Below, one piece after another: positions 43,419 through 52,633 of a DNA stretch of 64,000 nt. Each line of letters begins with the position of its first letter. Positions within the stretch are counted from its first letter, which is position 1. This stretch comes from Bifidobacterium simiiventris. Lineage in GTDB: Bacteria > Actinomycetota > Actinomycetes > Actinomycetales > Bifidobacteriaceae. Under the pieces are notes generated by a model that did no database searches, had not been told where the DNA came from, and was given only the letters and a program-made list of their open reading frames with translations. Made by a program: the position numbers and the translations under genes. Location: NCBI RefSeq assembly GCF_019331715.1, contig NZ_JAHBBG010000001.1, positions 186,001 through 250,000 on the forward strand, given 5' to 3'.

Positions 43419-44279
43419 TCAGCGGACTTCAGAGAACATCGGGCCGCGCGAGAGCGTGGTCTTGACCTCGACCTGCTGGTCGGTGTCGAACGGGCCGTCT
43501 GGCCTGTTCGGGATGTCCTTGAGGTGCTCCTTGCCTTCCGTCTCGCCCGCGGCGGCCGCGGCGGCGGCCTTGCGTTCGGCCGGGGCGACGGGCGGGTGCA
43601 TCGGGATCAGGTCGCGCGGCGCGAGAGGCTCCTCGCCGCGGTCGACGACGACGTCGACGAAGAACTTGTTGAGCGCGATCGTCTCGTCGGCATTCGGATC
43701 GGTCGCGGCGGTACCGGAGAAGATGCCGCGCAGCATCCAGCGCGGGCCATCCACGCCGACGATGCGGGTGACGAGCACCTTGCCGCCCTTGAGCTGGACC
43801 GGCAGCTTGATCTCGGTGCCGAACACGCCCGGCTGTTCGGTCGCGCCCTTGTTGGCGGCGATCAGGTCGGCGCGCACGTCGTCCCACAGGCCGGCGCTCT
43901 TCGGCGCGGCGAACGCCTCGATCTCGAGGCTGGACGTACCGTAGGAGATAGTGGAGCCGAGGATCTGCTGGTCGGCGCGGCTGGCCTTGAGACGCAGCGA
44001 CAGGCCCTGCAGGTACGGCAGGTAGTATGCGCCGAGGTCGAGGTGCATGTCGTAGTCGATCACGTCCTCGTCGTTGACGTCCCACGGGCCGTATTCCTCG
44101 CCGCGACCCTCGTATGCGCTGACGATCTCGGTCGGGTAATGCTCCTCGGCGGTTTGGGCGGCGGCCTCGTCGGCGGTGTTTTCGGTCTCGTCCTTGGCCT
44201 CGTCGGCGGCCTTCTCGGCCTCGCGCTCAGCGGCGTCCTCGTCCTGGTGCTTCTTCTTGCCGAATCCAAACAGTCCCAT
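43419..44279 (-). CDS. DUF3710 family protein
   Basis: 286 aa. An N-terminal MGLFGFGKKK start leads into an acidic, Ala/Glu-rich low-complexity stretch (~residues 12-48). The DUF3710 domain follows (YGPWDVNDEDVIDYDMHLDL, then LDLGAYYLP and VGVDGPRWMLRG). The function of the family is unknown. It has no membrane helix. It leads the DUF3710-DUF3159-methyltransferase group. Confidence 0.88.
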   Translation of the reverse strand: MGLFGFGKKKHQDEDAAEREAEKAADEAKDETENTADEAAAQTAEEHYPTEIVSAYEGRGEEYGPWDVNDEDVIDYDMHLDLGAYYLPYLQGLSLRLKASRADQQILGSTISYGTSSLEIEAFAAPKSAGLWDDVRADLIAANKGATEQPGVFGTEIKLPVQLKGGKVLVTRIVGVDGPRWMLRGIFSGTAATDPNADETIALNKFFVDVVVDRGEEPLAPRDLIPMHPPVAPAERKAAAAAAAGETEGKEHLKDIPNRPDGPFDTDQQVEVKTTLSRGPMFSEVR

Positions 44280-44373
44280 TGGTGTTCCTCGTTTCGTTAT
44301 GCGGTTGCAACCTCGACTAGCGTAGCACTACACCTTGTGATTGGCTGTCAGCGGTGCGGATCATCCGGCGGCT

Positions 44374-44421
44374 AGACGATATGCGCCGCTGAGATCCCCG
44401 TCAGCGGTGCATATCGTCTAT
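44374..44421 (-). terminator. 20-bp hairpin after exonuclease gene
   Basis: The arms at 44374-44393 and 44402-44421 pair over 20 bp with a single non-Watson-Crick position around an 8-nt loop. It lies 14 nt past the exonuclease III stop. No T-run follows on the minus strand. A nearby partial copy of its arm (GTCAGCGGTGC) is at 44348-44358. Confidence 0.65.
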
Positions 44422-44434
44422 CGGACAGCGGAAA

Positions 44435-45295
44435 TCACACGTCATAGGTGATCGTCAGCGGCGCGTGGTCGGACCATCGCGCGTCGTAGGTGGGCGCCTT
44501 GTCGATCACGAACCCGCGTGCCGTCTCGGCCAGTTCGGGCGTGGCGAACTGGTAGTCGATGCGCCAGCCGACGTTGTTGTCGAACGCGCGGCCGCGCTGG
44601 CTCCACCATGTGTACGGGCCTTGGATGTCGCCGGCGAGGTCGCGCATCACGTCCACGAACTCCAGCTCCCCCAGCCAGCGGTCGACGTACCTGCGTTCGG
44701 CGGGCAGGAATCCGGCGTGCTTCTCGTTGGCTTTGGCGTTCTTAATGTCGAGCGGCGTGTGCGCGATGTTGAAGTCGCCGCACAGCACGGCCTGACGCCC
44801 GCCGTGCGCCGCCTCGTCGCGCAGCTGGCCCATGCGCACGAGCATGGTGTCGAGAAACCGGTATTTCTGCTGCATCTTCACCGGGTCGTCGGTGTTGCCG
44901 GCGTGTACGTACACGCATGCGACGGTGATCTCGTAGCCTTGCGGCGTGCGGATGTCGGCTTCGATCCAGCGGCCCGAGTCGACGTCCTCCTCCAGTCCCG
45001 GCAGGCCGTACCGACGTGCGACGACCGGCAGGTCGGACAGCAGGGCGACGCCGGCTCGGCCCTTGACGCGGCAGATCTCGTTCATCGAAGTCAGTTCGGC
45101 CGGATCGGACACGGCCCCAGCGGTGGCGTACTCGAAGCCGAACCCGCCGATGATGCGGTCGATGTCGGGCTGCGGGGCGCGCACCTCCTGCATGCACCAG
45201 ATGTTAGGGGTGTTGCGGCCTGCCCAATCGGCGATGCCCTTGCGTTCGGCGGCACGGATGCCGTTGACGTTCGACGTGGTGATGGTGATGGTCAT
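44435..45295 (-). CDS. xth: exodeoxyribonuclease III
   Basis: About 286 aa from ATG 45295 (MTITITTSNVNGIRAA); ATG 45304 is a close alternative and neither has a clear RBS. It is an exonuclease-endonuclease-phosphatase fold: IWCMQEVRAP (metal Glu), VLCGDFNIAHTPLD, WRIDYQFAT and WSDHAPLTI (catalytic His). It removes nucleotides 3' to 5' and cleaves abasic sites in base-excision repair. It appears to be a single-gene unit flanked by hairpins. Confidence 0.93.
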   Translation of the reverse strand: MTITITTSNVNGIRAAERKGIADWAGRNTPNIWCMQEVRAPQPDIDRIIGGFGFEYATAGAVSDPAELTSMNEICRVKGRAGVALLSDLPVVARRYGLPGLEEDVDSGRWIEADIRTPQGYEITVACVYVHAGNTDDPVKMQQKYRFLDTMLVRMGQLRDEAAHGGRQAVLCGDFNIAHTPLDIKNAKANEKHAGFLPAERRYVDRWLGELEFVDVMRDLAGDIQGPYTWWSQRGRAFDNNVGWRIDYQFATPELAETARGFVIDKAPTYDARWSDHAPLTITYDV

Positions 45296-45324
45296 GCGGC
45301 TCATGATACACGCCGCATACCAAA

Positions 45325-45357
45325 ACAGGCTCCCCTTATGCGTCAAGGGGAGCCTGT
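45325..45357 (-). terminator. terminator of oligopeptide operon
   Basis: ACAGGCTCCCCTT and AAGGGGAGCCTGT are perfect 13-nt arms around a 7-nt loop. On the minus strand the stem runs into TTTTGG. It lies 22 nt past the stop of the fused ATPase gene. Confidence 0.85.
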
Positions 45358-45379
45358 CAGGGCGTATTGCGATTCAGGA

Positions 45380-47401
45380 TCAGTCGAGGCCGAGCTGGAG
45401 CTTGCCGCCCGGGATGGCGTCGAGCAGATCCTTGGTGTACTGCATCTTCGGATGCGCGAACACCTCGTCGGTGGTGGCGTGTTCCACGAGCTTACCGTGC
45501 TGCATCACCACGACCTCGTCGGCGATCTGGCGGACGACGGCCAGATCGTGGGTGATGAACAGGTAGCTCAGACCCTGCTCGGCTTGCAGGTCGTTGAGCA
45601 GGTGCAGCACCTGGTCCTGCACGAGCACGTCGAGGGCGGAGACGGCCTCGTCGCACACGATCACATCCGGGTTGAGGGCCATCGCTCGCGCGATTGCGAT
45701 GCGCTGGCGCTGGCCGCCGGACAGCTCGTTCGGGTAACGGGTCATTACGGACTCGGGCATCTCGACCATGTCGAGCAGCTCGCGCACACGCTTCTGGCGG
45801 CTCTTCGTGTCCCCGATCTTGTGGATGCGCAGCGGCTCCTCGATCGAGCGGTAGATCGAGTACATCGGGTCGAGCGAACCGTACGGGTTCTGGAACACCG
45901 GCTGCACGTGGCGGCGGAAGTCGAGCAGCTCCTTGCCCTTGAAGCCGGCGATGTCCTTGCCTTCGTAGGTCACGGTGCCGGCGGTCGGCTCGAGGAGCTT
46001 CAGCACCATGTTCGCCACGGTGGACTTGCCCGAGCCGGACTCGCCCACGATGGCCAGCGTGGAGCCGCGCTTGACGGAGAACGAGACGTCGTCGACGGCC
46101 TTGAACATCTCCTTCTTGCGCGGGAGCTTGAATTCCTTGGTCAGGTGGTCGACGGTGATGATGTTCTCGCTCTTTTCGAGCGCATCCTCTCCGACGACGT
46201 GGTGCTCGAGCAGCGCGTCCGCGTTCTCGCCGCGCTCGTGCGCGGAGATGATGCGCTGGGATGCGAGCGACGGGGCCGCGGCAACGAGACGCTTGGTGTA
46301 CGGATGCTGCGGGTGCTGGAGCACCTCGAGCGACGGGCCGGATTCGACGACCTGGCCCTTATACATCACGACGATGTGCTGGGCGCGTTCGGCGGCCAAA
46401 CCCAGATCGTGGGTGATGAACAGCACGGCCGTTCCCAGCGAGTCGGTCAGGTAGTGCAGGTGATCGAGGATCTTCTTCTGCACGGTCACGTCGAGCGCGG
46501 AGGTCGGCTCGTCGGCGATGAGCAGCTCAGGGCGGCACGCGAGGCCGATGGCGATGAGCGCGCGCTGGCGCATGCCGCCGGAGAACTCGTGCGGGTACTG
46601 GCGGGCACGGGTGGCCGCATCGGGTAGGCCGGCCTCGGACAGCAGGCCGGCGATGCGGTCGTTGAGCGTGGAACCGGTGACGTGCTTCTTGGCGATGACC
46701 CATGCGTCGTCGTCGGCCACGCCGGCCTTGATGAGGTCGTCGGCCACACGCCAACGGGTTTCGGAGCCCGGCACCCACTCGTCCTTGAACGCCTTCATGA
46801 ACGCGTCGGCCTTCTCGCCGGTCACGCCGATCTTGGCGAGCGCGTCCTTGGCGGCGTCGAGCAGCGCGGGCAGCTCGGCGGAACCGATGAACGTTTCATC
46901 GTCGTTGGACTTGACGGCGACCTCGTCGCCCGCCAGGGCCTTCGCCAGCGCGGAACGCTTCTCGTGCGCCACGTCCATGCCGTTGGCCTTGAGCGCCTCC
47001 TTGACCTGGGTGCCGATGCGGTACACCGGGTTGAGGTTGCTCATCGGGTCCTGCGGGACGAGGCCCATCTTGGTGCCGCGCAGCTTGTCGAACTCCTTGG
47101 GCTTCAAGCCAGCGATCTCCTGGCCGTCGAGCTTGATGGAGCCGCCGACCACGTGGCCGGTGCCGGGCAGCAGGCCGAGCACAGCCATGGCGGAAGTGGA
47201 CTTGCCGGAGCCGGATTCGCCCACGATGGCCACCCACTGGCCAGGGTAGACGCTGAAGGAGGAGTCGCGCACGGCGTGCACGGCGCGGTTGTCGTCGGTG
47301 GTGAAGTCGACCTTGAGGTCCTTGACTTCGAGCAGCGGGCCTTGGGCCTTCTGCATCTCGACGAGCTTCTCGTTGCTATTCGTAGTTTCCATGTCACTCA
47401 T
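45380..47401 (-). CDS. fused oligopeptide ABC transporter ATP-binding protein (DppD-DppF type)
   Basis: 673 aa with two complete ATPase domains. Domain one has Walker A GESGSGKST at 61-69, signature FSGGM ~273 and Walker B LLIADE ~293. Domain two has GESGSGKST at 453-461, LSGGQ ~560 and VIVCDE ~580. Domain one carries an extra ~100 residues (about 145-250, Ala/Asp/Lys-rich) between the Q-loop and the signature. It drives peptide import with the two permeases and binding protein upstream. Confidence 0.92.
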   Translation of the reverse strand: MSDMETTNSNEKLVEMQKAQGPLLEVKDLKVDFTTDDNRAVHAVRDSSFSVYPGQWVAIVGESGSGKSTSAMAVLGLLPGTGHVVGGSIKLDGQEIAGLKPKEFDKLRGTKMGLVPQDPMSNLNPVYRIGTQVKEALKANGMDVAHEKRSALAKALAGDEVAVKSNDDETFIGSAELPALLDAAKDALAKIGVTGEKADAFMKAFKDEWVPGSETRWRVADDLIKAGVADDDAWVIAKKHVTGSTLNDRIAGLLSEAGLPDAATRARQYPHEFSGGMRQRALIAIGLACRPELLIADEPTSALDVTVQKKILDHLHYLTDSLGTAVLFITHDLGLAAERAQHIVVMYKGQVVESGPSLEVLQHPQHPYTKRLVAAAPSLASQRIISAHERGENADALLEHHVVGEDALEKSENIITVDHLTKEFKLPRKKEMFKAVDDVSFSVKRGSTLAIVGESGSGKSTVANMVLKLLEPTAGTVTYEGKDIAGFKGKELLDFRRHVQPVFQNPYGSLDPMYSIYRSIEEPLRIHKIGDTKSRQKRVRELLDMVEMPESVMTRYPNELSGGQRQRIAIARAMALNPDVIVCDEAVSALDVLVQDQVLHLLNDLQAEQGLSYLFITHDLAVVRQIADEVVVMQHGKLVEHATTDEVFAHPKMQYTKDLLDAIPGGKLQLGLD

Positions 47402-47411
47402 CCTTCGAGAC

Positions 47412-48383
47412 TCAGGCCGTACGGCTCTTCGGATCGATGGCGTCCTTGACCGCGTCGCCCATCATGATGAAGCTCAGCACGGTGATGGCCAGCGCCACGG
47501 ACGGGTAGAACAGCACCATCGGGTTGGTCATCAGGTTGGTCTGCGCCTGGGAGATGTCGCCGCCCCAGCTGACGGTGGTGGTCGGCAGACCAATGCCGAG
47601 GAAGCTCAGCGTCGCCTCGGACACGATGTAGGAGCCGAGGGAGGTGGTGCCGATCACGATGATCGGGGCCATCGCGTTGGGGATGATGTGGCTGAACAAG
47701 TTGCGCATCGGAGTGGAGCCGAGCGCGGTGGATGCGGTGTTGAACTCGAGGTTCTTGGCCTCCATGACCGAGCCGCGGGCGATTCGCGCGGTGGACACCC
47801 AGCCGAAGAGGGCGAGCACGAGCACGACCTTCCAGATGGAGCTGTTGGTGCGGAACATCTGCAGCACGACGATGGCGCCCAGCAGGAACGGGATGGCGTA
47901 GAAGATGTCGATGATGCGGCTCAGCAGGGCGTCGACCCAGCCGCCGAAGAAGCCGGCGACCGCGCCGATGAGCGTGCCGACGAGCACGACGATCAGCGTG
48001 GACATGATGCCGACGGACAGCGAGGTGCGCGTGCCGTACACGGTGCGGGCGAACACGTCGCAGCCCTGGAAGTCGTAGCCGAACGGGTGGCCCGGCTCCG
48101 GGTCGCCCAGTGAGTTGTCGAGGTTGCAGTAGTTCGGGTCGATCTTCGTGAACACGCCCGGGAACAGGGCGACGAACACGATGAAAACGATGAGGATGCC
48201 CGAGACGATGAACAGCGGGTTCTTGCGCAGCGTGCGCCACGCGTCGGCCCACATGCTCGAGGCCGGGGCGGATTCGTCGACCTTGTCGACGTCCTGCAGC
48301 GGCGTCTCCTCGATCGGGGCGACGTAGCGCTCCTGGCCGGGCAGCACGACGGTTTCGGGGAAGGTCTTGGTTTCGTCAGTCAT
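47412..48383 (-). CDS. oppC: oligopeptide ABC transporter permease (DppC/OppC)
   Basis: About 323 aa from ATG 48383 with GGAGG upstream. A cytoplasmic N-terminal tail of ~65 residues and an OppC_N helix precede about five further helices. The permease signature lies in the region EFNTASTALGSTPMRNLFSH. It is 20 nt downstream of the OppB-type gene and 10 nt before the fused ATPase gene. Confidence 0.93.
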   Translation of the reverse strand: MTDETKTFPETVVLPGQERYVAPIEETPLQDVDKVDESAPASSMWADAWRTLRKNPLFIVSGILIVFIVFVALFPGVFTKIDPNYCNLDNSLGDPEPGHPFGYDFQGCDVFARTVYGTRTSLSVGIMSTLIVVLVGTLIGAVAGFFGGWVDALLSRIIDIFYAIPFLLGAIVVLQMFRTNSSIWKVVLVLALFGWVSTARIARGSVMEAKNLEFNTASTALGSTPMRNLFSHIIPNAMAPIIVIGTTSLGSYIVSEATLSFLGIGLPTTTVSWGGDISQAQTNLMTNPMVLFYPSVALAITVLSFIMMGDAVKDAIDPKSRTA

Positions 48384-48403
48384 GATGCTTGTCCTCCTCT
48401 CGA

Positions 48404-49330
48404 TCACGCGTAACGAATGCGCGGGTCAAGGGCCGCGTACAGCAGGTCGACGATCAGGTTGCAGATCACGAAGATCAGCAGCAACAGGGTCACGATGGAC
48501 ACCACGAGGTTGCCTTCGCCCTTGAGGATGCTCTGGTAGGTCAGGAAGCCGACACCGTGGATGTTGAAGATCTGTTCGGAGATCATCGCGCCGCCCATGA
48601 GCGCGCCAAGATCCTGGCCGAGGTAGGTGACGACCGGGATGAGCGAGTTGCGCAGGACGTGGCGCACCATGACGGACATGTTGCTCATGCCCTTGGCGCG
48701 CGCGGTGCGCACGTAGTCCTCGGCGATGTTCGAGGAGATTTCGGAGCGGGCGAGGCGGATGATGTACGCCATCGACACGGAGCCCAGGACCATGGCGGGG
48801 AACAGCAGGTCGAAGAAGCCCGGGTCGGAACCTGCGGTCACGGGGATGAGGCTCCACTCGACGCCGAGGAAGTACTGGCCGGCGAAGCCGGTCACGAAGG
48901 TCGGCACGGAGATGAGCAGCAGGGAGATGAGCAGGATGACGGTGTCGTACCACTTGCCCTTGTTCAGGCCGGAGACGATGCCGAAGATGACGCCGAAGAT
49001 CGCTTCGAAGCAGAAGGCCATGATGCCGAGCCTGATGGTCACCGGGAACGCGCGGGCGATCTCGTCGATGACCGGCTGGCCGGCGAACGTGTTGCCGAAG
49101 TTCAGCGTGAGCGCGTTCTTGAGGAACAGCAGGTACTGGATGATGAACGGCTTGTCGAGGTTGTATTCGGCGCGGATCTGGGCGGCGACCGCTTCGTTGA
49201 CCGGCTTGTCACCGAACATCGCCTTGACCGGATCGCCCGGCAACGCGAAGACGAGTGCATAGACCAGCAGCGTCGCGCCAAGAACCACGGGGATCATCTG
49301 CAGGATACGTCGCAGAAGATATTTACCCAT
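48404..49330 (-). CDS. oppB: oligopeptide ABC transporter permease (DppB/OppB)
   Basis: 308 aa from ATG 49330 with AAGGAG upstream; the opening MGKYLLRRILQMIPVVLGAT is the classical OppB/DppB N-terminus. It has six helices and the coupling region DYVRTARAKGMSNMSVMVRH. It follows the binding-protein gene after a 243-nt gap that holds a strong hairpin, so its expression is probably lower than that of the receptor. Confidence 0.93.
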   Translation of the reverse strand: MGKYLLRRILQMIPVVLGATLLVYALVFALPGDPVKAMFGDKPVNEAVAAQIRAEYNLDKPFIIQYLLFLKNALTLNFGNTFAGQPVIDEIARAFPVTIRLGIMAFCFEAIFGVIFGIVSGLNKGKWYDTVILLISLLLISVPTFVTGFAGQYFLGVEWSLIPVTAGSDPGFFDLLFPAMVLGSVSMAYIIRLARSEISSNIAEDYVRTARAKGMSNMSVMVRHVLRNSLIPVVTYLGQDLGALMGGAMISEQIFNIHGVGFLTYQSILKGEGNLVVSIVTLLLLIFVICNLIVDLLYAALDPRIRYA

Positions 49331-49505
49331 CGGTTTCTCCTTATTCTTATGGATCGGCCGTGATAACGGAAAGCCTGAAGGCATGGGAAAGATACCCGGC
49401 CGATCGCCAAGTACCTCGTTAGTCTACCTTATGGTTTGACTTGAATGTTTCGTGGGGATGACGTGAAGATGAAATACGACATCCGCATGTACCTATATAT
49501 AAGGA

Positions 49506-49535
49506 ACGGGGAACGGAATCGCTTCCGTTCCCCGT
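49506..49535 (-). terminator. hairpin between oppA and oppB
   Basis: ACGGGGAACGGAA and TTCCGTTCCCCGT are perfect 13-nt arms around TCGC, 38 nt past the binding-protein stop. The minus-strand flank is TTCCTTATAT, a weak T-tract. This fits partial termination or an mRNA-stabilising hairpin. Confidence 0.7.
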
Positions 49536-49573
49536 CTCACTACGTGGTCAGTTCGACCGTATGATCAGAGCAA

Positions 49574-51223
49574 TCACTCGGACTTGAGGGTGATGTTCTC
49601 GTACATCGGCACGTTCTGCCAGTTGAGCTCCAGGCCCTCGACGTTCAGCGAGGCGACCGCGACGGCGTTGGAGTAGTACAGCGGGATGGACGGCAGATCG
49701 TTGAGCAGGATCTCCTGAGCCTGCTGGTAGATCTTGTTCGCATCCTCGGTGGAGGTGGCGGCGTACGCCTTGGTCATCAGGGCGTCGAACTCCTTGTTCT
49801 TGTAGTCGCCATCGTTCGAGCCCTTGCCATCGGCAGCGGCGGAATCGTACAGCTGGTACAGGAAGTTCTCGGCGGACGGGTAGTCCGGCTGCCAGCCGGT
49901 ACGGAACGCGCCCTTGATCTGGCGATCAGTGACGGCGTTACGGAACTCCTGGAAGGTCGGCATCGGGTTGGTGGCGACGTCGATGCCCAGGTTGTTCTTC
50001 AGCTGGTTGACGATGGCGTCGTAGATCGGCTTGGCGCCGCCGTCCGCGTTGTACGCGAAGGTGAGCTGACCGTCGTACTTGGAGATCTTGTCGGCCTTGG
50101 CCCACAGTTCCTTGGCAGCGGCCGCGTCGAACTTCAGGTTGTCAACGCCCTTGAGGGAGTCGGAGTAGCCCGGGATGAGCGGGGAGGTGAAGTCGACGGC
50201 CGGGGTGCCGATGCCGTTGAGGACCTTGTCCGTCAGCTGCTCGCGGTTGATGGCCTTGGAGATGGCCTGGCGACGCAGCTGGCCTTCCTCGGTGGTCACG
50301 TCGAAGTGCTCGAGGTTGGACGGGATGGTGAAGGTCTGGGAGACGGAGCCGGCCTTGTTGTAGGCCTGCAGCTTCTTGTTCTTCTCGAAGGTCTTGGTGG
50401 CGGAGGCCGGGACGGACTGCATCACGTTCAGGTTGCCGGACTGGACGTCGGCGTACTGCGCGTCGTCGTCGGTGTAGATCTTGAAGGTGATGCCGTCGTT
50501 CTTGGCGGCGTCGTTACCCTTGTAGTCGTCGTTCTTGACGATCTTGATTTCCTTGTTGTGGTCCCAGGACTCGAACTTGTACGGGCCGTTGCCGACCGGC
50601 TTCTCGCCGAAGGCCTTCGGATCCTTCCAGAAGGATTCCGGCAGCGGGGCGAACGCGGAGTAACCGACCTTGATCGGGAAGGTCGCGTTGGGCTGGTTCA
50701 GGTCGACGACGAAGGTGGTGTCGTCCTTGACCGTCAGGCCGGACAGCTGCTCGTCACCCTTGAGCTTGTCGGCGTCCTGCAGCTCGTCGAAGCCCTTGAT
50801 GGTCGAGAAGAAGGAGGAGGACTTCTGCGCGTTCTTGGCGTTCGCGCCGTAGGACCAGGCCTTGGTGAAGGATTCGGCGGTGACCGGCGTGCCGTCGGTG
50901 AACTTCCAGCCGGACTTCAGCTTGATGGTGTACTGGGAGGCGTCGTCGTTCGGGGTGATGGACTCGGCCACCTCGTTCTGCGCGTTGCCCTTGGCATCGA
51001 AGGACACCAGGCGGGAGAACAGCAGGTCGATGACCACGCCGCCACCGGTCTCGTTGGTGTTGGTCGGGACGAGCGGGTTCTGCGGTTCGGAATCACCGGC
51101 GGTGATGATCATCTTGCCGCCATTGGCAGCGGTGTTGCTGGCGTTGTTGGAAGAGCCGCAGCCGCTGAGCAGCATGGCCAGAGAGCAGGCAGCAGCCGCG
51201 AAAGCAAGAGCTTTCTTCTTCAT
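49574..51223 (-). CDS. oppA: peptide ABC transporter substrate-binding lipoprotein (OppA type)
   Basis: 549 aa. The signal peptide MKKKALAFAAAACSLAMLLS precedes lipobox LSGC. The body is a type-5 solute-binding protein: AESITPNDDASQYTIKLKSG then WKFTDGTPVTAESF early, and FRTGWQPDYPSAENFLYQLY late. It captures oligopeptides outside the cell for the OppB/OppC/fused-ATPase complex. It is the first gene of the operon. Confidence 0.93.
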   Translation of the reverse strand: MKKKALAFAAAACSLAMLLSGCGSSNNASNTAANGGKMIITAGDSEPQNPLVPTNTNETGGGVVIDLLFSRLVSFDAKGNAQNEVAESITPNDDASQYTIKLKSGWKFTDGTPVTAESFTKAWSYGANAKNAQKSSSFFSTIKGFDELQDADKLKGDEQLSGLTVKDDTTFVVDLNQPNATFPIKVGYSAFAPLPESFWKDPKAFGEKPVGNGPYKFESWDHNKEIKIVKNDDYKGNDAAKNDGITFKIYTDDDAQYADVQSGNLNVMQSVPASATKTFEKNKKLQAYNKAGSVSQTFTIPSNLEHFDVTTEEGQLRRQAISKAINREQLTDKVLNGIGTPAVDFTSPLIPGYSDSLKGVDNLKFDAAAAKELWAKADKISKYDGQLTFAYNADGGAKPIYDAIVNQLKNNLGIDVATNPMPTFQEFRNAVTDRQIKGAFRTGWQPDYPSAENFLYQLYDSAAADGKGSNDGDYKNKEFDALMTKAYAATSTEDANKIYQQAQEILLNDLPSIPLYYSNAVAVASLNVEGLELNWQNVPMYENITLKSE

Positions 51224-51606
51224 GAATTTCTCCTATTCCATTGATGGGCCGGCCCGCGTCCCGTCTTCCTGCCGCTTATGCAGCAGTTTCGGACGGACGA
51301 ACCGACTTACGCAAAAGGGTTGACCGCCCGTCCCGCCGAGCCCAATCGGCCCGGCTTCCCGGATCGGCCAACCCCTTTGCTGATCAATCCTCATTGTGTC
51401 CCATATCCTCGTCATGCGCCAGTTCGTTGTCCGTAACGTGGAATGACGCCGATCTTAGGCGATCTCACCGATCTCGTTATCGCTAATCGCCCTGCAAATC
51501 ATAAGGTTTCGTTCATCTTCGACCGATATGCTACGTATTTTCGGCTCATCATTCGTTCCACGAAAATCGTCATTCGTGTTACGCCCACGTTAACTATGCG
51601 GCAAGG
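51224..51606. other. non-coding gap upstream of oppA
   Basis: 383 nt without a credible gene. An inverted pair, AAAAGGGTTG (51307-51316) and CCAACCCCTTT (51369-51379), brackets a GC-rich segment and could form a stem in the oppA leader. AT-richer sequence at 51480-51600 may hold the promoter, but no convincing -35/-10 pair stands out. Confidence 0.45.
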
Positions 51607-52557
51607 TCACGCCCGCGGGAACGCCTGCGCATACCGGGCCTTCAGCTGTTCGATCGACACGTGCGTGTAGCGCTGCGTGGTCTTAAGCGAGGAGTGTCCC
51701 AGCATCTCCTGCACCTCGCGCAGGTCCGCTCCCCCGTCGAGCAGATGCGTGGCGGCGCTGTGACGCAGCGCGTGCGGGCTGATGTCCGGCACGCCGGCCG
51801 TCCGCGCATTCCGGTGCACGGTCTCGCGCACGATCCGCTGGTCGATCCTGCCGCCCCGGGCGCCCACGAACAGCGCGTCTCCGCAGTCGCCGGCCAGCGC
51901 CGGTCGGCCGTCGCGCAGCCAATCGGTCATCGCCTGCGCCGCGGGAGCGCCGAACGGCACCACGCGCTGCTTGTTGCCTTTGCCGGTCACCTTCACCGTC
52001 CGGCTCGCGAAATCCACGTCCCGTATGTCCAGTCCGGTCAGTTCGGCTACGCGCATGCCGGTTGCGTACAGCAGTTCCAACATCGCCGCATCACGCAGCC
52101 TGACCGCGTGCCGCCGCAATCCACGTTCCGACCGGCCGTCCGCTTCCCCACTGTCATCGTCCTCGGCCGACCGGGCCTCGCCGTCGGCCTCGTCCATGAG
52201 CCGTTCGGCCTGCGCTTCGGTGAGCACCGCCGGCAATGTGTCGGCGATCTTCGGCGTCATGATCACCGCTGCCGGATCGGCCGGCATGCGCCCGTGCTCG
52301 TGCGCCCATACGAAGAACCCGCGCACCGCCACGACCTTGCGGGCCATACTGGAACGCGCATGCGTGCGCGACTCGTGCGCCATCCACGAACGCAGGTCGT
52401 CGGTCGTGATCTGCCCCAACTCGTCGATGCCGCGTAATGCAAGCGTGTGCAGGCACGAGCCGACATCCGCACGATACGCTGTGAGCGTATTCGCGCTCAA
52501 CCCCTTGTTGGCCTTGAGATAGGCGAGGAAAGCGGCCAGCTCGTCGTCGAATGCCAT
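51607..52557 (-). CDS. tyrosine recombinase (XerC/XerD family)
   Basis: 316 aa, RBS GGAGG. The N-terminal SAM-like core-binding domain is followed by the catalytic domain with Arg (ATGMRVAELTGLD), Lys (VTGKGNKQRVVPFG), HxxR (HALRHSAATHLLDGG), His (LGHSSLKTTQ) and nucleophile Tyr (RYTHV). Length and order are normal for Xer proteins, which resolve chromosome dimers at dif. An acidic insert (EDDDSGEADGRSERG) around residue 137 is unusual. Whether it is XerC or XerD is not decidable here. No phage genes adjoin it. Confidence 0.9.
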   Translation of the reverse strand: MAFDDELAAFLAYLKANKGLSANTLTAYRADVGSCLHTLALRGIDELGQITTDDLRSWMAHESRTHARSSMARKVVAVRGFFVWAHEHGRMPADPAAVIMTPKIADTLPAVLTEAQAERLMDEADGEARSAEDDDSGEADGRSERGLRRHAVRLRDAAMLELLYATGMRVAELTGLDIRDVDFASRTVKVTGKGNKQRVVPFGAPAAQAMTDWLRDGRPALAGDCGDALFVGARGGRIDQRIVRETVHRNARTAGVPDISPHALRHSAATHLLDGGADLREVQEMLGHSSLKTTQRYTHVSIEQLKARYAQAFPRA

Positions 52558-52633
52558 CGCTGTCCTCCCCCGGTCACCATACCCGTCTCCTTATACACTA
52601 TGCATAGCATCATCGACGGGAAACGGGGACGAT

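Noticed and set aside
44465..46627. 720-codon open frame antisense to exonuclease III and the peptide ATPase
   Set aside because: It covers two unrelated well-supported genes and the gap between them. It is a shadow of their codon bias.
51301..51380. A riboswitch or T-box in the oppA leader
   Set aside because: An imperfect inverted pair is present, but I could not find a T-box sequence or any known riboswitch core.
51607..52557. Reading the tyrosine recombinase as a phage or integrative-element integrase
   Set aside because: Its size and motifs fit chromosomal Xer proteins, and no att-like repeats, excisionase or phage genes surround it.
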